DNA of 10,303 nt, from positions 1 through 10,303 of the forward strand of contig JAFTNI010000004.1 of the NCBI GenBank assembly GCA_017451975.1, written 5' to 3'. How positions within the stretch are numbered: position 1 is the first letter of the stretch; every line of letters begins with the position of its first letter. Source of the DNA: Clostridia bacterium (GTDB lineage Bacteria; Bacillota; Clostridia; Oscillospirales; CAG-272). Below the pieces are notes generated by a model, which was not told the origin of the DNA, did not search any database, and worked only from the letters and a program-made list of their open reading frames with translations. Below, piece after piece: positions 4,991-10,303 of this stretch. The translations under genes and the position numbers were made by a program.

Positions 4991-5019
4991 TTGACTTTAT
5001 TATATATTTGTGTTATTAT
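4991..5019 (+). promoter_or_regulatory. Promoter of the phosphopantetheinyl transferase gene
   Basis: TTGACT (4991-4996), 17-base AT-rich spacer, TATTAT (5014-5019), about 51 bases before the ATG. Divergent from the HAD operon promoter. Confidence 0.68.
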
Positions 5020-5070
5020 TACTTTACTTCAAGAAAAATATTTCATAATTATTAATACACGGAGTTAAAA

Positions 5071-5754
5071 ATGAGCCATTTTGCTAAAACATTTTTTGCA
5101 GATACAGATAAATTTTACGATAGAGAAAAGGGCGAGCTTACGCCTTACTTTTACGAAAAGCTCCCCGCAGTTTCCGAAGAAAGACGCGCGCGCGTTGAGC
5201 GCGTGAGAAATGACGCGGTGAAGGCAGAGCTTCTTGCAGCAGAGCTTTTGCGCGATTACGCGCTTAAGGAGGTTTTCGGCATTGAAAACCCCAAAATAGA
5301 GAAAAACGAATTCGAAAAGCCTTACCTCAAGGGCGAAACGGGTAAATTTTTCAATATTTCCCACAGCGGCAATATCGTTGCCTGCACCGTTTCCGACGTG
5401 GAATGCGGGCTTGACATTGAAAGCTTTGAAAACCCCCACGACCTTATGAACATAGCGGGCAGATTTTTTTCTACGCCTGAGCAGAGCGTTATAATGATGT
5501 CGCCCAACCCCACAGAGGCTTTCTGCCGCCTCTGGACTATACGCGAAAGCTACGTTAAAATGCGCGGCACGGGCTTTTCTATGGGCCTTAAGGCGCTCAA
5601 ATGCGGCTTCCGCCGCGGAAAAGCTTCTATGTTTGTAAACGAAATTTACCAGAAGGATGCTTTTTTTCAGGAATTTCGAAATATTTACCTCTACCGCGCG
5701 TGCATCTGCACCCCTTGCGAGGTTGAGCACGAGGTAAAGAAAACAGAGCTTTAA
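5071..5754 (+). CDS. 4'-phosphopantetheinyl transferase superfamily protein (Sfp/AcpT-type)
   Basis: Transfers phosphopantetheine from coenzyme A to a conserved serine of acyl or peptidyl carrier proteins. At 227 residues it has the two-lobed Sfp-type length rather than the ~120-residue AcpS form. Visible motifs are KPYLKG (83-88), FNISHSG (94-100), CGLDIE (112-117) with metal ligands D115 and E117, RFFSTPEQ (131-138), and WTIRESYVKMRGTG (155-168) with E159 and K163. The usual W..KE motif has Arg in place of the first Lys (R158), a mild change that leaves the catalytic Glu and second Lys intact. CGGAG lies 7 bases before ATG 5071. It stands alone, with no carrier protein, polyketide or peptide synthetase gene visible, so it may serve fatty-acid ACP or a distant pathway. 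Confidence 0.92.
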   Translation: MSHFAKTFFADTDKFYDREKGELTPYFYEKLPAVSEERRARVERVRNDAVKAELLAAELLRDYALKEVFGIENPKIEKNEFEKPYLKGETGKFFNISHSGNIVACTVSDVECGLDIESFENPHDLMNIAGRFFSTPEQSVIMMSPNPTEAFCRLWTIRESYVKMRGTGFSMGLKALKCGFRRGKASMFVNEIYQKDAFFQEFRNIYLYRACICTPCEVEHEVKKTEL

Positions 5755-5765
5755 GCAGAAAAGCT

Positions 5766-5797
5766 GCAAAAATATAAAATTTTTTATATTAATTTGC
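5766..5797 (+). terminator. AT-rich stem-loop after the transferase gene, possible terminator
   Basis: AATATAAAA (5771-5779) pairs with TTTTATATT (5782-5790), extended loosely by GCAAA and TTTGC outside. It is weak because the stem holds no G/C pairs at its core and no T run follows. Confidence 0.35.
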
Positions 5798-5816
5798 AAT
5801 ACTTTCAAAAAAACAC

Positions 5817-5845
5817 TTGCAATTTTGTTTTTATTGTGGTATGAT
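5817..5845 (+). promoter_or_regulatory. Promoter of secG
   Basis: TTGCAA (5817-5822), 17-base spacer, TATGAT (5840-5845). About 90 bases of leader follow, holding two small hairpins: GGGG-ATTTAA-CCCC (5866-5879) followed by TTTT, and GGCG/CGCC (5901-5916) just before the ribosome binding site. Confidence 0.65.
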
Positions 5846-5934
5846 TAAATGTAATTATCGGCACGGGGGATTTAACCCCTTTTCCATTAAAAGAAAAATC
5901 GGCGTTACATTTCGCCTAATCGGAGGTTTATAAA

Positions 5935-6183
5935 ATGGCAACTGTTCTTTCCTATGTACTCGGCGGTCTTATCATTTTCGTTTCCCTCGTTATCGTGGTA
6001 CTCGTTCTTTTCCAGAGCTCTAAGAAGCGCGGTCTTTCCGGCGCTATCGGCGGCACTTCTGCAGATTCTTTCTTTGGGAAAAACCAGGGTCAGACAAAAG
6101 AAAAGAAGCTTGCTCGCTTCACAACGATAAGCGCTGTTGTTTTCGCTGTTCTTACGGTTGCAGCGTACATTTTCCTTTCTTAA
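5935..6183 (+). CDS. secG: Preprotein translocase subunit SecG
   Basis: Small membrane subunit of the SecYEG protein export channel. The 82 residues form two transmembrane helices (about 5-27 and 61-81) joined by a cytoplasmic loop with the family's LFQSSKKRGLSGAIGG (25-40) and the SADSFFGK stretch (42-49). Length and layout are typical. CGGAGG lies 8 bases before ATG 5935, and a clear terminator follows, so it is transcribed alone from 5817-5845. In many Firmicutes secG precedes rnr and smpB; that is not the case here. Confidence 0.96.
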   Translation: MATVLSYVLGGLIIFVSLVIVVLVLFQSSKKRGLSGAIGGTSADSFFGKNQGQTKEKKLARFTTISAVVFAVLTVAAYIFLS

Positions 6184-6200
6184 AACTAATTTCCAAAAGA

Positions 6201-6227
6201 AAGTCGCTTAAAAAAGCGACTTTTTTT
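6201..6227 (+). terminator. Terminator of secG
   Basis: AAGTCGCTT (6201-6209), loop AAAA, AAGCGACTT (6214-6222) followed by a continuing T run to 6227. Begins 17 bases after the stop codon. Confidence 0.92.
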
Positions 6228-6257
6228 GTTTTTCATCTTTATTTATTAACATTTATG

Positions 6258-6266
6258 TGATACAAT
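6258..6266 (+). promoter_or_regulatory. Extended -10 promoter of the DUF1385-prmC unit
   Basis: TG-A-TACAAT (6258-6266) forms an extended -10 box 37 bases before the ATG. The -35 region at the right distance (TTTATT) is poor, as is common for extended -10 promoters. Confidence 0.45.
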
Positions 6267-6303
6267 AATTCTGTTATATAAAATTTTAAAGAAAGGTAAA
6301 AAA

Positions 6304-7326
6304 ATGAGTAAAAATAAAACTTGTTATCTTCCCGAAAAGCGCGGCAAGGTCGGCGGTCAGGCTGTGCTGGAGGGGGTTATGATGAAGAGCGGCGATAACG
6401 TTTCGCTCACCGTTCGCAAAGAGGACGGCTCTATGGTAACGAAAAATTCAAAATTCGTTGCCTTCAAAACCAGGTCCTCCTTATTCAGCATACCGGTCAT
6501 ACGCGGTGTGGTAAACTTTATAGATTCCATGCGCCTTTCCTTTTCCACGCTCGGTGAATCTGCCGAGATGATGGGCATAGACGAGGATATGGGCGACAGC
6601 AAATTTGAACGTTGGCTTTCAAAAACCTTCGGCGATAAAATAATGAACGCTATTATGACGGTCGCCATGGTGCTGGCGGTTGTGCTTTTCGTTGTGCTTT
6701 TCTTCTGGCTTCCCACGTTTCTCACAAATCTTCTGGAAATGCTCACGGGCGATCTTGGAATGTGGAAAAGCGTTGTGGAGGGCGCAATAAAAATCGGCAT
6801 TTTCGTTGCTTACCTCTCGCTCGTTTCGCTTATGAAGGATATACGCAGAACTTTTGAATACCACGGCGCCGAGCATAAATCTATTTTCTGCTACGAGGCA
6901 GGCAAGGAGCTTACCGTGGAAAACGTGCGCGAGCAATCGCGCTTCCACCCCCGTTGCGGTACGAGCTTTATGTTCGTAATGCTTGCGCTCAGCATTATTT
7001 CGGGTATGTTCATTCCCTGGCATAACCAGCTTTTGCGCGTGATCTGCAAGCTTCTCATGCTTCCGCTTGTAATGGGTATTGGCTATGAATTTCTTATGTA
7101 TGCGGGCAAGCACGATAATTTCATCGTGCGCGTGCTTTCCGCCCCCGGGCTCTGGATGCAGAGAATTACCACGCGCGAGCCCGACGATAGCCAGATAGAA
7201 TGCGCCATAGCTTCGCTCAAGGCGGCTATGCCCGAGGAATTCCCTCCAGAGGCGGCAGAGGAAGCCGAGGCGGAGAAGGCAGAGGAAACAGAAGCAGACG
7301 AAACGGAAAACAGCGAGGAAAAATGA
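6304..7326 (+). CDS. DUF1385 (YqhQ-like) membrane protein
   Basis: A conserved inner-membrane protein of Firmicutes with no settled biochemical role; it is sometimes described as a predicted metal-dependent enzyme. Family marks are GGQAVLEGVMM (17-27), EYHGAEHKSIFCYE (187-200) and RFHPRCGTSF (214-223), with His and Cys residues that could bind metal. Hydrophobic segments lie at about 116-142, 160-178, 223-240 and 243-266. The C-terminal 30 or so residues are a highly acidic Glu/Ala tail, probably disordered, which is an extension relative to the family core. AAAGG lies 7 bases before ATG 6304. The gene overlaps prmC by ATGA, the neighbour commonly seen for this family in Clostridia, suggesting a link with translation or simply co-transcription. 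Confidence 0.92.
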   Translation: MSKNKTCYLPEKRGKVGGQAVLEGVMMKSGDNVSLTVRKEDGSMVTKNSKFVAFKTRSSLFSIPVIRGVVNFIDSMRLSFSTLGESAEMMGIDEDMGDSKFERWLSKTFGDKIMNAIMTVAMVLAVVLFVVLFFWLPTFLTNLLEMLTGDLGMWKSVVEGAIKIGIFVAYLSLVSLMKDIRRTFEYHGAEHKSIFCYEAGKELTVENVREQSRFHPRCGTSFMFVMLALSIISGMFIPWHNQLLRVICKLLMLPLVMGIGYEFLMYAGKHDNFIVRVLSAPGLWMQRITTREPDDSQIECAIASLKAAMPEEFPPEAAEEAEAEKAEETEADETENSEEK

Positions 7327-8159
7327 CATATTTTCAGTATAAAAAATATATTGCCGCGGCTTTGGCCGAGGTATCGGGCGAATACGCCGCTTACGAGGCG
7401 GAAAAAGCCACCTGCCACCTCTTCGGGCTTGACAGGCGCGCGCTTTCGCTTGCCATGCGCGAGGAAGCGCCCGATAAAATAAAAGAAGCCGAAAATATCA
7501 TTGCTCGCCGCAAAAGCGGCGAGCCTCTTGCATATATACTCGGAAACGCAGATTTTTTCGGCTTGAACCTTTACGTTACGGCGGCTTGCCTTACGCCGCG
7601 TGCCGATACGGAGGTTATAGTGGAAAGGGCGCTCGATTTCCTTGGCGGGCGCAGTGCAAATGTGTTGGATATTTGCACGGGCAGCGGCTGCATAGCCCTT
7701 GCCATTGCCGAAAACTCCCGCGCAGACGTGCTGGGGCTTGATATTTCCCCCGATGCGCTCGATATTGCAAGGAAAAACGCCGAAAAATGCGGTCTTGCGG
7801 GCAAGGTGCGCTTCGAAATGTGCGACGCTCTTTCGGCGGAATTTGAGGGGCGCGCGGAAAAATACGACCTTATAGTTTCCAACCCGCCGTATATACCCAC
7901 GGGCGATATCGCTGCGCTTTCGGCAGAGGTACACTGCGAGCCGATGCTCGCACTCGACGGCGGCGAGGATGGGCTTATATTTTACAGAAGATTTATTGAA
8001 ATTCTGCCCCATAAGCTAAAAGAAGGCGGAGCGATAATTTTTGAAATAGGCTACGACCAGGAAAACGCGCTTCGCGCGCTTTGCGCGTGCGCGGGCTTGC
8101 CCTGCGAAATCTTCCGCGATTACGGCGGAAACGTGCGCGGTGCGGTTATAAAACCGTGA
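7323..8159 (+). CDS. prmC: Peptide chain release factor N5-glutamine methyltransferase PrmC
   Basis: Methylates the glutamine of the GGQ motif in release factors RF1 and RF2 using S-adenosylmethionine, which improves translation termination. The 278-residue protein has the N-terminal helical release-factor-binding domain (about 1-85), TPRADTE (91-97), the SAM-binding LDICTGSGCIALAI (115-128), an acidic strand end LGLD (137-140), and the diagnostic NPPY (187-190). I place the start at ATG 7323, not at an in-frame ATG 123 bases upstream, because 7323 gives the family length, has GAGGAA just before it, and overlaps the DUF1385 stop as ATGA. The usual neighbour prfA is absent from this window; murI follows after 67 bases. 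Confidence 0.96.
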   Translation: MTYFQYKKYIAAALAEVSGEYAAYEAEKATCHLFGLDRRALSLAMREEAPDKIKEAENIIARRKSGEPLAYILGNADFFGLNLYVTAACLTPRADTEVIVERALDFLGGRSANVLDICTGSGCIALAIAENSRADVLGLDISPDALDIARKNAEKCGLAGKVRFEMCDALSAEFEGRAEKYDLIVSNPPYIPTGDIAALSAEVHCEPMLALDGGEDGLIFYRRFIEILPHKLKEGGAIIFEIGYDQENALRALCACAGLPCEIFRDYGGNVRGAVIKP

Positions 8160-8226
8160 AATTAATAATATAATTGGTAGGGTAGATTTCACTCCCGCGC
8201 CAACATTAACTCAAAAGGAGCATTTT

Positions 8227-9039
8227 ATGTCAAACGAAAGCGCAATAGGTGTTTTCGATAGCGGCCTTGGCGGGCTCTCGGCTGTGCGCGAGCTTGCGCG
8301 TCTTCTGCCGCACGAAAATATTATATATTTTGGAGATACGGGCAGAGTGCCTTACGGCTCCAAATCACGCGAAACTATACGCAAATATACCGCGCAGGAT
8401 GCAAGCTTTTTGCTTTCCCACGGCGTAAAGGCTATTCTTGCCGCTTGCGGCACGGTAAGCTCCAACGCGCTTGAGTGCATAGAGGCGCTTACGGATATTC
8501 CCGTTTTCGGCGTTGTGGAGGATGCCGCGCGCGAAGCTTACGCCGCTTCAAAAACGAAGCGCATTGGCATCATCGGTACGCAGGCGACGGTGAATTCGGG
8601 CATTTTCAAGCGAAAAATCGAGTCAATAGATGTGCGAGCAACGGTTTTGCAGTGCGCCTGCCCGCTTTTTGTGCCGCTTGTGGAATACGGCTTTACCGCC
8701 GAGGGAGACGAAATAACGCGCCTTGCCTGCGAGCGCTACCTTGCGCCGTTTCGCGGCGAGGTAGACACGCTGGTGCTGGGCTGCACACACTTCCCGATAT
8801 TGGAAAAGGCGATAAGCGCCGCGCTTCCCGGTGTTACGCTCATAAACCCCGCAAGCGAGGCGGCGCGCGCCGTGGCAAAAACACTTTTTGAAAACGGCTT
8901 GCTTTCCGCGCGCAAGGGCAGGGGGGAAATACGCTATTTCGTTTCCGACGAGCCCGCGCGCTTCAACGCAGAGGGGAAAATTTTCCTGGGTAAGGATTTT
9001 GCAATAGATGCAAAGAAAATAGAGATAGATAAATTTTGA
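8227..9039 (+). CDS. murI: Glutamate racemase MurI
   Basis: Interconverts L- and D-glutamate in the cytoplasm without cofactor, supplying D-glutamate for peptidoglycan. The 270 residues hold the DSGLGGL motif (11-17, with catalytic-region D11 and S12), GDTGRVPYG (36-44), the first catalytic cysteine C74 in AACGTVSSNAL (72-82), and the second, C186, in LGCTHFP (184-190) with H188. The AACGTVS variant in place of the common ACNTA is also usual in Clostridia, and the Cys is kept. AAGGAG lies 7 bases before ATG 8227. No promoter or terminator was seen in the short gap after prmC, so it may be read from the same transcript. Confidence 0.96.
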   Translation: MSNESAIGVFDSGLGGLSAVRELARLLPHENIIYFGDTGRVPYGSKSRETIRKYTAQDASFLLSHGVKAILAACGTVSSNALECIEALTDIPVFGVVEDAAREAYAASKTKRIGIIGTQATVNSGIFKRKIESIDVRATVLQCACPLFVPLVEYGFTAEGDEITRLACERYLAPFRGEVDTLVLGCTHFPILEKAISAALPGVTLINPASEAARAVAKTLFENGLLSARKGRGEIRYFVSDEPARFNAEGKIFLGKDFAIDAKKIEIDKF

Positions 9040-9044
9040 AAAAA

Positions 9045-9077
9045 GAGGGCACGGCGTGAAAAAAACGCCGCGCCCTC
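9045..9077. terminator. Strong GC-rich stem-loop after murI with T run only on the minus strand
   Basis: GAGGGC-A-CGGCGT (9045-9057), 7-base loop, ACGCCG-C-GCCCTC (9065-9077): 12 pairs with one A/C mismatch. On the plus strand it is followed by AAAAAA, not T's. On the minus strand the stem is followed by TTTTTT (9044-9039). As a classical terminator it fits leftward transcription; for murI mRNA it could still act as a 3' stem. Confidence 0.6.
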
Positions 9078-9127
9078 AAAAAATATACAAAATATTCAGA
9101 ATTTTCGAAATAAATTGCAAAAAAAGA

Positions 9128-9156
9128 TTGACAAATTTATATAAATATGATAAAAT
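9128..9156 (+). promoter_or_regulatory. Strong promoter of rpsF-ssb-rpsR
   Basis: TTGACA (9128-9133, consensus), 17-base AT-only-plus-G spacer, TAAAAT (9151-9156). It gives a leader of about 90 bases before rpsF. Confidence 0.88.
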
Positions 9157-9162
9157 ACATGT

Positions 9163-9240
9163 TCGGAAAAGCATTAAGAAGTGCTTTCTCCTTGTTGCGG
9201 ATAAATAATTCAAACGGTCCGCGGCCTTATGTCCAAAAGG
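9163..9240 (+). promoter_or_regulatory. rpsF leader with two stem-loops, possible S6/S18 autoregulatory RNA
   Basis: AAAGCA (9168-9173) pairs with TGCTTT (9182-9187), and GCGGA (9197-9201) with TCCGC (9218-9222). In several bacterial groups the S6:S18 complex represses its own operon by binding a structured rpsF leader that presents a CCG element. CCG is present here at 9219-9221, but at the stem base, so a match to the known motif is not shown. Confidence 0.35.
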
Positions 9241-9253
9241 AGGTGTAGTCATA

Positions 9254-9547
9254 ATGGAAAACATTAAAGCGTCCTATGAAACGATGTTCATCGTTGAAAC
9301 AGTAAAGGGTGAAGAAGCTGTTGCAGCAGTTGTTGCTAAATTCAAAGCTCTTATCGAAGCTAACGGTGAAGTAGAATCTTTCAACGAATGGGGCAAACGC
9401 AAGCTTGCATACCCCATCAACGATCTTACAGAAGGTTACTACGTGCTCGTAAACTACAAAGCAGAAACAAGCTTTGTTGCTGAGCTTGAACGTCAGTTTA
9501 ACATCAATGAAGACGTTATGCGCTCTATGACAATCAAAGTAGCGTAA
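9254..9547 (+). CDS. rpsF: 30S ribosomal protein S6
   Basis: Component of the small subunit platform, where it pairs with S18. The 97 residues show the S6 pattern: YETMFIVE (8-15), the EWGKRKLAYPIN segment (45-56), EGYYVLVNY (60-68) and the late DVMRSMTIKV (87-96) strand. Length is normal, without the long acidic tail of proteobacterial S6. A strong AAGGAGGTG ribosome binding site precedes ATG 9254. First gene of the rpsF-ssb-rpsR operon, driven by the promoter at 9128-9156. Its codons (GCT, GTT, AAA, GAA) differ from the GC-rich wobble of prmC and murI, as expected for a highly expressed gene. Confidence 0.97.
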   Translation: MENIKASYETMFIVETVKGEEAVAAVVAKFKALIEANGEVESFNEWGKRKLAYPINDLTEGYYVLVNYKAETSFVAELERQFNINEDVMRSMTIKVA

Positions 9548-9571
9548 ATTTTATTAGGAGGAAAAGTCAAA

Positions 9572-10015
9572 ATGGCAAGTCTTAATAAGGTTATTCTTAT
9601 CGGTCACCTCACGGCTGACCCGGAGCTTAAGCAGACTCCCTCTGGCGTTAGCGTAACATCCTTCTCTATAGGTGTTACACGTAAATATACCAGAGCAGGC
9701 GAACAACCTCAGAGCGACTTTATCAACATTGTCGCGTGGAGAACTACCGCTGAATTTATTTCCAAGTATTTCAGAAAAGGCAATGCTATTTGCATTTGCG
9801 GTTCGCTCCAGACAAGAAGCTGGACGGCTAACGACGGCTCCAAACGTTATGCTACGGAAGTTGTTGCAGATGAAGCGACTTTCGTTGAAAAGAAAGGCGA
9901 AGCGAGCACATATGCTCCTCGCAACGATGATTTTCCGGCTCCGTCCTTTGCTTCCGAAGCGGGTGTAGCACCCAAATTTGAAGAAGTAGACGGCGACGAA
10001 GATCTTCCGTTCTAA
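9572..10015 (+). CDS. ssb: Single-stranded DNA-binding protein SSB
   Basis: Binds and protects single-stranded DNA in replication, repair and recombination. The 147 residues consist of an N-terminal OB fold (about 1-107) with LNKVILIGHLTADPEL (4-19), SFSIGVTR (30-37), DFINIVAWR (49-57) and the conserved aromatic positions. A flexible acidic/proline region follows, ending in the DEDLPF tip (142-147) that recruits partner proteins. AGGAGG lies upstream of ATG 9572, 24 bases after rpsF, in the standard Firmicutes order. Confidence 0.97.
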   Translation: MASLNKVILIGHLTADPELKQTPSGVSVTSFSIGVTRKYTRAGEQPQSDFINIVAWRTTAEFISKYFRKGNAICICGSLQTRSWTANDGSKRYATEVVADEATFVEKKGEASTYAPRNDDFPAPSFASEAGVAPKFEEVDGDEDLPF

Positions 10016-10059
10016 TCCCCATACGGGCATCACTTAAAATAATATAGGAGGGTTTTACC

Positions 10060-10303
10060 ATGGAAAACAGAGAACAGAGACCTGCAAGAAACGGCAATGT
10101 TCACAGAAGAAAAAAAGTATGTGTATTCTGCGTTGAAAAAGCAACTGTTATCGACTATAAAGATACAGCAAAGCTCCATAAATTCATTTCCGAACGTTCC
10201 AAAATTCTTCCCAGAAGAGTAACAGGAACATGCGCAGCACATCAGCGTGCACTTACAGAGGCTATCAAACGCGCTCGTCACGTTGCACTTCTTCCTTTCG
10301 TGA
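10060..10303 (+). CDS. rpsR: 30S ribosomal protein S18, cut by window end, zinc-type
   Basis: Partner of S6 on the 30S platform. ATG 10060 follows TAGGAGG, 44 bases after ssb. The frame is open to the last base (81 codons) and ends with the LLPFV segment that lies near the normal S18 C-terminus, so only a few residues are missing. Conserved parts are DYKD (32-35), KFISERSKILPRRVTG (41-56) and CAAHQRALTEAIKRARHVALLPF (58-80). Cysteines C21 and C24 (C-V-F-C), with C58 and H61 (C-A-A-H), form a C-x2-C...C-x2-H set, the zinc-binding version known for some S18 proteins. Confidence 0.96.
   Translation, partial: MENREQRPARNGNVHRRKKVCVFCVEKATVIDYKDTAKLHKFISERSKILPRRVTGTCAAHQRALTEAIKRARHVALLPFV

Noticed and set aside
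5065..5808. Minus-strand open frame of 247 codons
   Set aside because: Antisense to the phosphopantetheinyl transferase, which has all catalytic motifs.
7200..7322. Upstream in-frame start for prmC
   Set aside because: It would add 41 Arg/Gly-rich residues translated from DNA that encodes the acidic tail of DUF1385 in another frame; the 7323 start has a ribosome binding site and normal length.
7083..8012. Minus-strand open frame of 309 codons
   Set aside because: Antisense to DUF1385 and prmC, both clear by motif; it crosses their junction and has no family features.
8160..8226. GGTAGGGTAGATTTCACTCCCGCGCC-like sequence before murI as a repeat copy
   Set aside because: Only the short GGGTAGAT word matches 1414-1421; no extended similarity to either repeat family.

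Overview
The window looks like chromosomal DNA from an anaerobic Clostridia (Firmicutes) bacterium. The evidence is an rpsF-ssb-rpsR operon, a YqhQ/DUF1385-prmC pair, strong AGGAGG-type ribosome binding sites, TTGACA/TATAAT-type promoters and simple stem-loop/T-tract terminators. Genus cannot be fixed from the sequence alone; a gut Oscillospirales-type lineage is a guess.

Left part (1-2560) is accessory. A partial AzlC-type branched-chain amino-acid exporter subunit runs leftward off the window. Divergent from it is a 162-residue protein of unknown function. After its stop lies a short noncoding stretch with a stem motif and a terminator. Then comes a compact element (about 1579-2055): an intact DUF559 (Vsr-like, PD-(D/E)XK) endonuclease gene flanked by two inverted copies of a 46-47 bp double-hairpin repeat. 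One copy forms the last 14 codons and stop of an upstream P-loop kinase gene and also part of the endonuclease's ribosome binding site.

Middle part (2640-4950) is a leftward three-gene operon: HAD phosphatase, SDR dehydrogenase (probably D-fructuronate reductase) and HD-domain phosphohydrolase. Its promoter has a perfect palindrome between the -35 and -10 boxes. Its 3' end carries the same CTCCGACAG...CGGAGAAAT motif seen after the 162-residue gene, again just ahead of a terminator.

Right part (4990-10303) is rightward and mostly housekeeping: a 4'-phosphopantetheinyl transferase, secG, a DUF1385 membrane protein overlapping prmC by ATGA, murI, then rpsF-ssb-rpsR, with rpsR running off the window end. 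These serve carrier-protein activation, protein export, translation termination, peptidoglycan precursor supply, and ribosome assembly/replication.

The observations most worth following are (1) the repeat-bounded DUF559 endonuclease, which resembles in layout the REP/RAYT systems but uses an unrelated nuclease, and (2) the paired stop-motif-terminator modules at 1456-1544 and 2638-2714.
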